48,838 nucleotides of DNA from Nocardioidaceae bacterium (lineage in GTDB: Bacteria; Actinomycetota; Actinomycetes; Propionibacteriales; Nocardioidaceae), in assembly GCA_025934895.1 (NCBI GenBank), contig JAICWH010000007.1, positions 1 through 48,838 of the forward strand, given 5' to 3'. The position numbers and the translations under genes were made by a program. Below the pieces are notes generated by a model. The model did not search any database. It was not told the origin of the DNA and saw only the letters and a program-made list of their open reading frames with translations. This document shows, one piece after another, positions 9,628 through 18,163 of this stretch (positions within the stretch are counted from its first letter, which is position 1; each line of letters begins with the position of its first letter).

Positions 9628-11373
9628 TCAGTACTTGCGCTCCATCGGCTTGTAGCGCGTCGTGATGACCGGCTTGTAGTCGAGCCGGATGCTCGTGGAT
9701 CCATCCGGCCGGCGCTCCCTGTAGGCCATCGTGTGACGCATGAAGTTGACGTCGTCCCGGGTCGGGTAGTCCTCCCGGAAGTGCCCGCCGCGCGACTCGG
9801 TGCGGGCCAGCGCGGAGGTGACGAGGACCTCGGCAAGGTCGAGCAGGAACCCCAGCTCGATGGCCTCGAGGAGGTCCGTGTTGAACCGCTTGCCCTTGTC
9901 CTGCACGGATACCTGCGCGTAGCGGGCCTTGAGGCCCTCCACGTCGGAGAGCGCCTGCTTGAGCGAGCCCTCGGTCCGGTAGACCTGCGCGTTGATGTCC
10001 ATCGTGGCCTGGAGCTCGGTGCGGATCACCGAGACGCGCTCCGAGCCGCCCGCGTCTCGCATCGACTCGATCATCGAGACGACCGCGGCCTCCGGGTGCT
10101 CAGGGATCTCGAGGTGCACGGTGGCCTGGGCGTACTCGGCGGCGTAGATCCCCGCGCGGCGGCCGAACACGTTGATGTCGAGCAGGGAGTTGGTGCCGAG
10201 CCGGTTGGAGCCGTGCACCGACACGCACGCGACCTCACCGGCGGCGTAGAGGCCGGGGATGACGGCGTGGTTGTCGGCGAGGGCCTCGCCCTTGATGTTG
10301 GTCGGCACCCCGCCCATCGCGTAGTGCGCCGTCGGGAAGACGGGGATCATCTCGGTGTAGGGCTCGACGCCGAGGTAGGTGCGCGCGAACTCGGTGATGT
10401 CCGGCAGCTTGGCGTCGATCTGCTCCTTGGGCAGGTGCGTGACGTCGAGGTAGACGTAGGCCTTGTCCGGCCCGGCGCCGCGGCCCTCCCGCACCTCGTT
10501 GGCCATCGCCCGCGCGACCATGTCGCGGGGTGCGAGGTCCTTGATCGTGGGGGCGTAGCGCTCCATGAATCGCTCGTTCTCGCTGTTGCGCAGGATGCCG
10601 CCCTCTCCGCGGGCGGCCTCCGACAGCAGCACCCCGAGCCCGGCCAGGCCGGTCGGGTGGAACTGGAAGAACTCCATGTCCTCGAGCGGCAGGCCCTTGC
10701 GCCACACGATGCCCATCCCGTCGCCGGTGAGCGTGTGCGCGTTGGAGGTGGTGCGGAAGACCTTGCCGAAGCCGCCGGTCGCGAGGATGACGGACTTGGC
10801 GCTGAAGACGTGGATCTCGCCGCTGGCCAGCTCGTAGGCGACCACGCCGGACATCCGCCCGTTGGTCATCAACATGTCCAGGACGTAGAACTCGTTGTAG
10901 AACTCGACGTTGTGCTTGATGCACTGCTGGTAGAGCGTCTGCAGGATCATGTGGCCCGTGCGGTCCGCGGCGAAGCAGGACCGACGCACGGCGGCCTCGC
11001 CGTGGTTGCGGGTGTGGCCACCGAAGCGGCGCTGGTCGATCCGGCCCTCCTCGGTGCGGTTGAAGGGCAGGCCCATCTTCTCCAGGTCCAGGACGGCGTC
11101 GATAGCCTCCTTGGCCATCACCTCCGCGGCGTCCTGGTCGACGAGGTAGTCACCGCCCTTGACGGTGTCGAAGGTGTGCCACTCCCAGTTGTCCTCCTCG
11201 ACGTTCGCCAGGGCCGCGCACATGCCGCCCTGGGCTGCGCCGGTGTGGGACCGGGTCGGGTAGAGCTTGGTGAGGACCGCTGTGCGGGTGCGCTGGCCGG
11301 ACTCCAGGGCGGCCCGCATCCCTGCCCCGCCGGCGCCGACGATGACGACGTCGTACCTGTGGTGCTCGACCAT
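9628..11373 (-). CDS. sdhA: Succinate dehydrogenase flavoprotein subunit
   Basis: The 581-residue catalytic subunit oxidises succinate to fumarate and carries covalent FAD. The N-terminal dinucleotide fold is GAGGAGMRA (13-21). H43 in the [10 protein letters not shown] motif is the expected covalent flavin attachment site. The active-site stretch [25 protein letters not shown] and the C-terminal [14 protein letters not shown] region are intact. ATG 11373 follows GAGGAG by about 11 nt. It lies 13 bp after sdhD and is cotranscribed with it. Confidence 0.98.
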   Translation of the reverse strand: MVEHHRYDVVIVGAGGAGMRAALESGQRTRTAVLTKLYPTRSHTGAAQGGMCAALANVEEDNWEWHTFDTVKGGDYLVDQDAAEVMAKEAIDAVLDLEKMGLPFNRTEEGRIDQRRFGGHTRNHGEAAVRRSCFAADRTGHMILQTLYQQCIKHNVEFYNEFYVLDMLMTNGRMSGVVAYELASGEIHVFSAKSVILATGGFGKVFRTTSNAHTLTGDGMGIVWRKGLPLEDMEFFQFHPTGLAGLGVLLSEAARGEGGILRNSENERFMERYAPTIKDLAPRDMVARAMANEVREGRGAGPDKAYVYLDVTHLPKEQIDAKLPDITEFARTYLGVEPYTEMIPVFPTAHYAMGGVPTNIKGEALADNHAVIPGLYAAGEVACVSVHGSNRLGTNSLLDINVFGRRAGIYAAEYAQATVHLEIPEHPEAAVVSMIESMRDAGGSERVSVIRTELQATMDINAQVYRTEGSLKQALSDVEGLKARYAQVSVQDKGKRFNTDLLEAIELGFLLDLAEVLVTSALARTESRGGHFREDYPTRDDVNFMRHTMAYRERRPDGSTSIRLDYKPVITTRYKPMERKY

Positions 11374-11386
11374 GGTGCTCAGCTCC

Positions 11387-11821
11387 TCACTTGGTGCACA
11401 CCGACAGCGTGGAGCTCGGGTCCGCGCACGGGTCGAAGGTGAAGATGACCAGGGTCCCGAGCACGATGACCACCAGCGCCGAGAAGTACAGCAGGGTCTT
11501 GAGCAGGAACCTCGTGTGCGGCCTGGTGGCGTAGTCGTTGATGATCGTGCGGAGGCCGTTCATCCCGTGCAGCTCGGCGAGCCACAGCATCGCGAGGTCC
11601 CAGACCTGCCAGAACGGGTTGGCCCACTTGCCGGCGACGAACGCGAAGTCGATCGCGTGGATCCCCCTGCCGACCATCAGGTTGACGAAGAGGTGGCCGA
11701 TCACCAGTACGACGAGCAGCAGTCCGGACCCGCGCTGGAACAGCCATGAGTTGAGCTCGAAGTTGCCGCTCCTCCGGGCCTTGTACGGCGCCCGGGGCGA
11801 GGGGATCGTGGGTGCGCTCAC
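11387..11821 (-). CDS. sdhD: Succinate dehydrogenase hydrophobic membrane anchor subunit
   Basis: A 144-residue membrane anchor with three transmembrane helices (roughly 30-50, 70-90 and 107-127). It holds heme and quinone together with SdhC. The recognisable segment is [24 protein letters not shown], with candidate heme-ligand histidines in IGHLF and [10 protein letters not shown]. The GTG start at 11821 comes 2 nt after the sdhC stop, so translation is probably coupled. The divergent sequence is usual for this subunit; identity rests on the motif and the operon. Confidence 0.92.
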   Translation of the reverse strand: MSAPTIPSPRAPYKARRSGNFELNSWLFQRGSGLLLVVLVIGHLFVNLMVGRGIHAIDFAFVAGKWANPFWQVWDLAMLWLAELHGMNGLRTIINDYATRPHTRFLLKTLLYFSALVVIVLGTLVIFTFDPCADPSSTLSVCTK

Positions 11822-11823
11822 GG

Positions 11824-12201
11824 TCAGCCGCCGAACACGTGGGAGAGGTGGCGGATCGCGAACGGCACCATCAGGACCACCCAGAGGCCCGCGACGCCGT
11901 AGGTCATCTGCCGCTGGTAGCGCGGCCCCTTCTCCCAGAAGTCCACCAGCACCACCCGGATGCCGTTCAGCGCGTGGAAGAGAACTGCGGCGACCAGCCC
12001 GACCTCCATCAGGCCGACCACCGGGTTCTTGTAGGTGTTGACGGCGGTGTTGTAGGCACTGGGGGACACCCGGACCATCGATGTGTCGATGACGTGCGCG
12101 AACAGGAAGAAGAAGACCAGGACGCCGGTGATGCGGTGCAGCACCCAGGTCCACATCCCCTCCCGCCCTCGGTAGAGCGTCCCTGCCGGTGAGCTGGCCA
12201 C
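11824..12201 (-). CDS. sdhC: Succinate dehydrogenase cytochrome b556 subunit
   Basis: A 125-residue membrane subunit that heads the operon. It has three helices, the family motif LHRITGVLVFFFLFAHVIDTS and the second motif LFHALNGIRVVLVDFW; histidines in these two are the heme and quinone-site candidates. The GTG start at 12201 is supported by GGAAGGA 7 nt upstream. The upstream region (12202-12410) is shared with the divergent mutase gene and should hold the sdh promoter. Confidence 0.94.
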   Translation of the reverse strand: MASSPAGTLYRGREGMWTWVLHRITGVLVFFFLFAHVIDTSMVRVSPSAYNTAVNTYKNPVVGLMEVGLVAAVLFHALNGIRVVLVDFWEKGPRYQRQMTYGVAGLWVVLMVPFAIRHLSHVFGG

Positions 12202-12251
12202 GTCGCGTCCTTCCGAGATAGTCCCGAGCCGCCGGACCCGGTCAGTTCCCT

Positions 12252-12257
12252 ACCTTA
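12252..12257 (-). promoter_or_regulatory. Candidate sdh operon -10 element
   Basis: TAAGGT on the minus strand, about 50 nt upstream of sdhC GTG, fits a leadered transcript that includes the GGAAGGA ribosome site. No good -35 is visible; an imperfect operator-like GGGAC-N9-GTCCC (12261-12279) overlaps that position. Confidence 0.3.
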
Positions 12258-12397
12258 TCGGGGACATTCGGACCGTCCCGGCCCCCCGGCTGTGACATCG
12301 GATACAGCAGTCGCTCCCTGCCGCGACGACGTCGGCTGCGGCCGCAGGCGTCCCGCGGAGCGAGAAGGAGGTGATGCGCGACACGGACCGGTCGCCG

Positions 12398-12403
12398 TAC
12401 TGT
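12398..12403 (+). promoter_or_regulatory. -10-like hexamer, leaderless mutase start
   Basis: TACTGT ends 7 nt before ATG 12411, so the predicted transcript starts at the start codon. Confidence 0.5.
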
Positions 12404-12410
12404 GTGGGCC

Positions 12411-14036
12411 ATGACCGAAGCCGAGAGCCCCACCGCCGGCCCACCCGGGGCGGGAGACGTGAACCGCACCGAGTCCGGCCTCCCGTTCGAGTCCCTCTAC
12501 GGGCCCGAGTCACTGGCGGGCTTCGACCCCGCCGAGAAGCTGGGTCCGCCCGGAAGCTTCCCGTTCACCCGGGGGGTCTACCCGTCGATGTACACCGGTC
12601 GGCCCTGGACGATGCGGCAGTACGCCGGGTTCGGCACCGCCAAGGAGTCGAACGAGCGCTACAAGCAGCTGGTCGCCAACGGCACCGGCGGGCTGAGCGT
12701 CGCCTTCGACCTCCCGACCCAGATGGGACACGACTCCGACGCCGACATCTCGCACGGCGAGGTGGGCAAGGTGGGGGTCGCCATCGACTCCATCGAGGAC
12801 ATGCGGCTGCTCTTCGACGGCCTGCCGCTCGACGAGGTCTCCACCTCGATGACGATCAACGCGCCGGCGGCTCTGCTGCTGCTGATGTACCAGCTCGTCG
12901 CCGAGGAGAACGGCGTGGACGGCGCCAAGATCACCGGCACCATCCAGAACGACGTGCTCAAGGAGTACATCGCCCGGGGCACCTACATCTACCCGCCCAA
13001 GCAGTCCCTGCGGCTGATCACCGACATCTTCGCCTACTGCAAGTCGGAGGTGCCGAGGTGGAACACCATCTCGATCTCCGGCTACCACATGGCCGAGGCC
13101 GGTGCGACCCCCGCACAGGAGATCGCGTTCACGCTCGCCGACGGCATCGAGTACGTCCGAGCCGCCGTCAAGGCCGGCTTGGACGTCGACGACTTCGCTG
13201 CGCGGCTGTCGTTCTTCTTCGTCTCGCGGACCACGATCCTCGAGGAGGTCGCGAAGTTCCGCGCCGCCCGGCGGATCTGGGCGCAGGTGATGCGCGACGA
13301 GTTCGGCGCCAAGAAGCCCAAGTCGCAGATGCTGCGGTTCCACACCCAGACCGCCGGCGTCCAGCTCACCGCGCAGCAGCCCGAGGTGAACCTGGTCCGG
13401 GTCTCCATCCAGGCGCTGGCGGCGGTCCTCGGCGGCACCCAGTCGCTGCACACGAACTCCTACGACGAGGCCCTCGCCCTGCCCAGCGAGAAGTCGGCGC
13501 GGCTCGCGCTGCGCACCCAGCAGGTGATCGCCTACGAGTCCGACGTCACCAAGACGGTCGACCCGTTCGCCGGGTCCTACGCCGTCGAGGCGCTCACCGA
13601 CGGTGTGGAGGCCGAGGCGCGCAAGCTGATGGCCCAGGTCGAGGAGCTCGGGGGAGCGGTCGCGGCGATCGAGGCGGGCTTCCAGAAGAACGAGATCGAG
13701 AAGGCCGCCTACCAGATTTCCCGCGACATCGACGCAGCCACGCGCGTCGTCGTGGGCGTGAACCGCTTCCAGGCCGAGGAGGAGGAACCCTACGAGACGC
13801 CGTACGTCGACCCGGCGATCGAGGAGCAGCAGGCCGAGCGCCTCCAGAAGCTGCGGGCCGAGCGGGACCAGGGCGAGGTCGACAAGCACCTCACGGCGCT
13901 CGCGCAGGCGGCCCAGGGCGAGGACAACCTGCTCTACCCGATGAAGGAGGCGCTCCGGGCGAAGGCGACCGTCGGCGAGGTGTGCAACGCGCTGCGGGAG
14001 GTGTGGGGGGTCTACGTCCCACCGGACGCGTTCTAG
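12411..14036 (+). CDS. Methylmalonyl-CoA mutase family protein, catalytic subunit without B12 domain
   Basis: A 541-residue acyl-CoA mutase TIM-barrel subunit. It lacks the C-terminal cobalamin-binding domain (no DxHxxG), so it must pair with a separate small subunit that is not in this window. Aligned by hand to the Propionibacterium enzyme at a constant offset of 18, it keeps Y71 (Y89), Q179 (Q197), R189 (R207) and H226 (H244). Tyr and Arg at the first and third sites are the methylmalonyl-CoA type; isobutyryl-CoA mutases carry Phe and Gln there. It probably interconverts methylmalonyl-CoA and succinyl-CoA, close to the sdh operon. ATG 12411 has a correctly placed -10 for leaderless translation. 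An in-frame GTG at 12402 is less likely. Confidence 0.9.
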   Translation: MTEAESPTAGPPGAGDVNRTESGLPFESLYGPESLAGFDPAEKLGPPGSFPFTRGVYPSMYTGRPWTMRQYAGFGTAKESNERYKQLVANGTGGLSVAFDLPTQMGHDSDADISHGEVGKVGVAIDSIEDMRLLFDGLPLDEVSTSMTINAPAALLLLMYQLVAEENGVDGAKITGTIQNDVLKEYIARGTYIYPPKQSLRLITDIFAYCKSEVPRWNTISISGYHMAEAGATPAQEIAFTLADGIEYVRAAVKAGLDVDDFAARLSFFFVSRTTILEEVAKFRAARRIWAQVMRDEFGAKKPKSQMLRFHTQTAGVQLTAQQPEVNLVRVSIQALAAVLGGTQSLHTNSYDEALALPSEKSARLALRTQQVIAYESDVTKTVDPFAGSYAVEALTDGVEAEARKLMAQVEELGGAVAAIEAGFQKNEIEKAAYQISRDIDAATRVVVGVNRFQAEEEEPYETPYVDPAIEEQQAERLQKLRAERDQGEVDKHLTALAQAAQGEDNLLYPMKEALRAKATVGEVCNALREVWGVYVPPDAF

Positions 14037-14088
14037 GCGGGCCGCGCCGGTGCGCAGGCCGGGTATTCGCTGGCGCGGCGACGCCTGT

Positions 14089-14202
14089 TTACCAGGGGAT
14101 GCAGGACGTTTGTCTCGTGCGGCAGCACCCCCCATGGAGAACTGGCACCCCCCATGGGTCATGGCCCATGGGGTGCGCCAAACAGCCTGCATCCCCTGGT
14201 AA
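14089..14202. repeat. 114-bp inverted-repeat element with nested hairpins
   Basis: Outer arms of 24 bp (14089-14112 and 14179-14202) pair with two mismatches; the ends are TTACCAGGGGATGCAGG and its complement. Inside lie a 13-bp direct repeat GCACCCCCCATGG (14125-14137 and 14145-14157) and an inner hairpin, 14145-14176, built on CCCATGGG/CCCATGG. It fills most of the gap between the mutase and amidohydrolase genes. It has no coding capacity. It may be a MITE-like or REP-like element or a structured terminator. Confidence 0.9.
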
Positions 14203-14242
14203 TCGGCAAGCGGCGCGGGCGTCGCGGGGGAGGCCGCTCCGG

Positions 14243-14248
14243 TAGCCT
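14243..14248 (+). promoter_or_regulatory. -10-like hexamer, leaderless amidohydrolase start
   Basis: TAGCCT ends 8 nt before GTG 14257, with no Shine-Dalgarno between. Confidence 0.4.
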
Positions 14249-14256
14249 TGCGTCTC

Positions 14257-15447
14257 GTGCCCTCCCCTCAGCTCGGTCGAGTCGCAGCTGTCGTCGACCG
14301 GCTCGAGGGCGAGCTGATCGCGCTGCGGCGGGACCTGCACGCGCACCCGGAGCTGGCCTGGACCGAGGAGCGCACCACCGTCACGGTCGCGCAGCGGCTC
14401 GAGGCCGCGGGCGTCGAGATCAAGCTGCTGCCCAAGAGCGGGCTGATCGCGGAGCTCGGCGCGGCGCACGGTCCCCTCATCGCCCTGCGGGCCGACCTGG
14501 ATGCGCTGCCGGTCGAGGACCGCACCAAGGCTCCCTGGCGGTCCACCGTCGACGGGATGGCCCACGCCTGCGGGCACGACGTGCACACGGCGGCCCTGGT
14601 CGGCGCCGGGCTCGCCCTGGCCGAGGCGCACCTAACCGAGCCGCTGCCGGGCCGGGTCCGGCTGCTCTTCCAGCCGGCGGAGGAGATCATGCCGGGCGGC
14701 GCCCTCGAGGTGATCTCCGCGGGCGCGCTCGACGGCGTCCAGCGCGTGTTCGGGCTGCACTGCGACCCGACCGTCGACGTCGGCCATGTCGGGCTGCGGG
14801 TCGGGCCGCTCACCGGTGCCGCCGACGCGATCACCGTGCGGCTCAGCGGTCACGGCGGGCACACCTCTCGCCCGCACTTGACCGAGGACCTCACCTTCGC
14901 GCTGGCCAAGCTGATCACCGAGCTGCCCGCGCTGCTCTCGCGCCGCCTCGACCCGCGCGCGGGGGCCAGCCTGGTCTGGGGCGTGGTGCGGGCGGGGTCG
15001 GCGAAGAACGTGATCCCCTCCGGGGGTGAGGTCGCCGGCACCCTGCGGATGCTCGACGCAGTCGCCTGGGCGGACGCCGAGGACCTGGTGCGCGAGCTGG
15101 TGGCCCAGATCCTGGCGCCGTACGGCGTCGGGGCGGAGGTGACCTACGTCCGAGGGGTGCCCCCGGTGGTGAACGAGGTGATCTCCACCGGGCAGCTGCA
15201 GCGCTCGGTGGTCGACGTGCTCGGGCCGGCCGGGGTGGTGGCGACCGCCCAGAGCCTCGGCGGTGAGGACTTCGCGTGGTATCTCGAGTCGATCCCGGGA
15301 GCGATGGGCCGGCTCGGGACCAGGACCCCGGGCGGGCCGACGTACGACCTGCACCAGGGAGACCTGACCATCGACGAGCGGGCTGTCGCGATCGGCGCGA
15401 AGGTCCTCGCGGCCGCCGTGCTCAGCGCCCTGGTCACCGACTCATAA
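14257..15447 (+). CDS. M20-family amidohydrolase
   Basis: A 396-residue metallopeptidase-fold amidohydrolase of the M20D type (hippurate/IAA-amino acid/N-acyl-amino acid hydrolases). Metal and catalytic motifs are visible: HACGHDVHTA, LLFQPAEE with the paired glutamates, the histidine in GLHCDP, and GHGGHTSRPH in the lid domain. A late histidine in DLHQGD completes the set. GTG 14257 is preferred to TTG 14248 because of the -10 spacing. M. tuberculosis carries M20 amidohydrolases in the same neighbourhood (from memory). The substrate is unknown. Confidence 0.9.
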   Translation: MPSPQLGRVAAVVDRLEGELIALRRDLHAHPELAWTEERTTVTVAQRLEAAGVEIKLLPKSGLIAELGAAHGPLIALRADLDALPVEDRTKAPWRSTVDGMAHACGHDVHTAALVGAGLALAEAHLTEPLPGRVRLLFQPAEEIMPGGALEVISAGALDGVQRVFGLHCDPTVDVGHVGLRVGPLTGAADAITVRLSGHGGHTSRPHLTEDLTFALAKLITELPALLSRRLDPRAGASLVWGVVRAGSAKNVIPSGGEVAGTLRMLDAVAWADAEDLVRELVAQILAPYGVGAEVTYVRGVPPVVNEVISTGQLQRSVVDVLGPAGVVATAQSLGGEDFAWYLESIPGAMGRLGTRTPGGPTYDLHQGDLTIDERAVAIGAKVLAAAVLSALVTDS

Positions 15448-15493
15448 CGATCGGTGAGAACTCGCACCGCGGGACGAATCACCCCGTTCCGCG

Positions 15494-15502
15494 TACTAAG
15501 GT
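15494..15502 (+). promoter_or_regulatory. Candidate promoter of the nucleoside operon
   Basis: TACTAAGGT offers a -10 (TACTAA or TAAGGT) 53-58 nt before the lipoprotein start. The transcript would be leadered, in agreement with the GAGGAGA at 15544-15550. No convincing -35 is seen. Confidence 0.35.
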
Positions 15503-15554
15503 GTCGCAGGATCCTGCCGGCCCCAAGCTCGGCCCTTCCGGACGAGGAGAAACT

Positions 15555-16634
15555 GTGCGCCACGCCATCAAGATCGTCGCGGTCGTCGCGACGGCGGGTC
15601 TGCTGCTCGCCGGGTGCGGCTCGAAGCCGAGCTCGAGCAGCGGAGGCAGCTCGACCGCCAGCTCGAGCCCCAAGTTCACCGCCTGCATGGTCCTCGACAC
15701 GGGCGGCGTCGACGACCGCTCCTTCAACCAGTCCTCGTGGGCCGGCATGCAGGCGGCCGCCAAGAAGGACCCCGGCATCAAGGTGTCCTACGTGTCGTCG
15801 AGCTCGCAGAACGACTACACCCCGAACCTCAACGCCGAGACCAGCAAGGGCTGCGACACCGTCCTCGCCGTCGGGGGGCTGATGGGCGACGCCGTCAAGG
15901 CGGTCGCGAAGAAGAACCCGAAGGAGCACTACGCCGAGATCGACAGCCCCTCGTCGGGCCCGAACGTCTACGGGCTGCAGTACAACACCGCTCAGGGCGG
16001 CTTCCTCGGCGGCTACCTCGCAGCGGGGATGTCCAAGACCGGCAAGGTCGCGACCTTCGGCGGCCTCAACATCCCACCCGTGACGATCTACATGGACGGC
16101 TTCTGGGAGGGCGTGCAGTACTACAACAAGAGCAAGGGCAAGAAGGTCCAGGTCCTCGGCTGGGACGAGAAGAACCAGAAGGGCGGCACCTTCGCCAACT
16201 CGTTCACCGACCTCAACAAGGGAAAGTCGATCAGCCAGGCGTTCGTCCAGGCCGGCGCGGACGTGATCTTCCCGGTCGCCGGCGGCACCGGCCTCGGGGC
16301 GGGCGCGGCGGCCCAGGCCTCCGGCGGCAGAGTGAACCTGCTCTGGGTCGACACGGACGGCTGCGTGTCCGCCTCGCAGTACTGCAAGTACTTCATCAGC
16401 AGCGTGACCAAGAACCTCACCGACCCGGTCACCCAGTACGTCACCAAGGCGGCTGGTGGCAGCTACCCGACCGGGAACTACGTCGGCACCCTCAGCAACG
16501 GTGGCACCGGGCTGGCGTCCTTCCACGACTTCGACAGCAAGGTCCCCAGCGGCCTCAAGAGCGAGCTGGCGACGGTGAAGAAGGACATCTCGAGCGGCAA
16601 GATCAAGATCACCTCGCCCAGCCAGCCGCAGTGA
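15555..16634 (+). CDS. BMP-family nucleoside-binding lipoprotein of an ABC importer
   Basis: A 359-residue extracellular substrate-binding lipoprotein of the BMP/PnrA family, which binds purine and pyrimidine nucleosides. A signal peptide ends in the lipobox LLAGC with C21 as the lipidated residue, followed by a Ser/Gly-rich linker. Family motifs include VLDTGGVDDRSFNQSSWAGM near the N-terminus and FPVAGGTGLGAGAAAQ in the middle. GTG 15555 follows GAGGAGA at good spacing. It is the first gene of a run that continues with ATPase, two permeases, cdd and deoA, so nucleosides are the likely ligand. Confidence 0.93.
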   Translation: MRHAIKIVAVVATAGLLLAGCGSKPSSSSGGSSTASSSPKFTACMVLDTGGVDDRSFNQSSWAGMQAAAKKDPGIKVSYVSSSSQNDYTPNLNAETSKGCDTVLAVGGLMGDAVKAVAKKNPKEHYAEIDSPSSGPNVYGLQYNTAQGGFLGGYLAAGMSKTGKVATFGGLNIPPVTIYMDGFWEGVQYYNKSKGKKVQVLGWDEKNQKGGTFANSFTDLNKGKSISQAFVQAGADVIFPVAGGTGLGAGAAAQASGGRVNLLWVDTDGCVSASQYCKYFISSVTKNLTDPVTQYVTKAAGGSYPTGNYVGTLSNGGTGLASFHDFDSKVPSGLKSELATVKKDISSGKIKITSPSQPQ

Positions 16635-16635
16635 G

Positions 16636-18153
16636 GTGAGGCTCGAGCTCCGCGGGATCACCAAACGCTTCGGCTCGCTGACCGCGAACGACGCGATCGA
16701 CCTCGTCGTCGAGCCGGGTGAGATCCACGCCCTGCTGGGGGAGAACGGTGCCGGGAAGAGCACCTTGATGAACGTGCTGTACGGCCTCTACGACCCCGAC
16801 GAGGGCGACATCCTGGTGGACGGGGAGCCGGTGTCGTTCTCCGGTCCGGGCGACGCGATGGCCGCCGGCATCGGGATGGTGCACCAGCACTTCATGCTGA
16901 TCCCGGTGTTCACCGTGGCCGAGAACGTCGAGCTCGGGAACGAGAGGACCCGTCGTTTCGGCTGGCTGGACCGGGGCCGAGCCCGGCGCGAGGTCGCTGA
17001 GGTCTCCCGTCGCTACGGCCTCGAGGTGCCGCCGGACGCGCTCGTCTCCGACCTGCCGGTAGGGGTGCAGCAGCGGGTGGAGATCATCAAGGCGCTGATC
17101 CGGGATGCCCGGGTGCTGATCCTCGACGAGCCGACGGCGGTGCTGACGCCGCACGAGACCGACGAGCTGATGGACGTGATGCGGACACTGCGGGACGCCG
17201 GCACGTCGATCCTGTTCATCACCCACAAGCTGCGTGAGGTGCGCGCGGTGGCCGACCGGATCACCGTGATCCGTCGCGGGGCCGTCGTCGGCGAGGCCGA
17301 GCCGACCACCTCCGCCGCCGAGCTGGCCTCGATGATGGTCGGTCGTCCCGTGCAGCTGACCGTGGACAAGGCGCCCGCCGAGCCCGGCGACCAGACGCTG
17401 GTGGTGGACTCGCTGCGAGTGGTCGACGACCGCGGGCAGGTGCTGGTCGACGACGTCAGCTTCACCGTGCACGCGGGAGAGATCTATGCCCTCGCCGGGG
17501 TCCAGGGCAACGGCCAGTCGGAGCTGACCGAGGCGCTCGTCGGGCTGAGGCCGGTCGAGTCCGGCACCATCCGGCTGGGCGGCGTCGACGTCACCGGGGC
17601 GGCGGTCGACGACGTGCTCGGGCGTGGTGTCGGCTACGTCCCGGAGGACCGTCTGCACGACGGGCTGGTCGGCAGCTTCACGGTCGCCGAGAACTGCGTG
17701 CTGGACGTCTTCGACCAGCACCCCTACGGCAACCGTGTCTCGCTCGACCTGGCCGCGATCGACGCCAACGCCCGCGCCCGGGTCGAGGAGTACGACGTCC
17801 GGACCCAGTCGATCCACGACCCGGTGTCCGCCCTGTCCGGGGGCAACCAGCAGAAGGTCGTGCTGGCCCGTGAGCTGTCCCGTCCGCTGCGGCTGCTCGT
17901 GGTCTCCCAGCCGACCCGCGGGGTCGACGTGGGCTCGATGGAGTTCGTGCACAAGCGGATCGTCGCCGAGCGGGACAACGGAGCGGCTGTCGTCCTGGTG
18001 TCCACGGAGCTCGACGAGGTGCTGGCGCTGGCCGACCGGATCGCGGTGATGTACCGCGGCCGGGTCGTCGGCGAGCTGCCCGGCGGGACGTCCGCGGAGG
18101 AGGTCGGGCTGTTGATGGCCGGCTCGACCCGCGACGTCGCGGAGACGGCATGA
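16636..18153 (+). CDS. Nucleoside ABC importer ATPase (two ATPase domains)
   Basis: A 505-residue protein with two fused nucleotide-binding domains, as in sugar and BMP-type importers. Domain 1 has Walker A GENGAGKST (35-43) and DE at 163-164, but a degenerate signature (LPVGVQQ). Domain 2 has a degenerate Walker A (GVQGNGQS, 287-294, no lysine), an intact LSGGNQQ (399-405) and Gln at position 424, where the catalytic Glu is expected (VSQPTRGVD). This asymmetry is normal for the family and leaves one competent composite site. The GTG start follows the lipoprotein stop by 1 nt, so translation is likely coupled. Confidence 0.94.
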   Translation: MRLELRGITKRFGSLTANDAIDLVVEPGEIHALLGENGAGKSTLMNVLYGLYDPDEGDILVDGEPVSFSGPGDAMAAGIGMVHQHFMLIPVFTVAENVELGNERTRRFGWLDRGRARREVAEVSRRYGLEVPPDALVSDLPVGVQQRVEIIKALIRDARVLILDEPTAVLTPHETDELMDVMRTLRDAGTSILFITHKLREVRAVADRITVIRRGAVVGEAEPTTSAAELASMMVGRPVQLTVDKAPAEPGDQTLVVDSLRVVDDRGQVLVDDVSFTVHAGEIYALAGVQGNGQSELTEALVGLRPVESGTIRLGGVDVTGAAVDDVLGRGVGYVPEDRLHDGLVGSFTVAENCVLDVFDQHPYGNRVSLDLAAIDANARARVEEYDVRTQSIHDPVSALSGGNQQKVVLARELSRPLRLLVVSQPTRGVDVGSMEFVHKRIVAERDNGAAVVLVSTELDEVLALADRIAVMYRGRVVGELPGGTSAEEVGLLMAGSTRDVAETA

Positions 18154-18163
18154 CGGGGACCGC

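Noticed and set aside
9601-11442. A 613-codon open frame opposite sdhA
   Set aside because: It is the antisense shadow of sdhA/sdhB in high-GC DNA; its product is rich in Val, Gly, Arg and His with no known motif, while the other strand encodes a complete SdhA.
12371-14245. A 624-codon frame overlapping the mutase, headed by a Shine-Dalgarno-like sequence
   Set aside because: The Arg/Gly/Ala-rich translation has no domain, the spacing to its ATG is too short, and the mutase frame is fully conserved.
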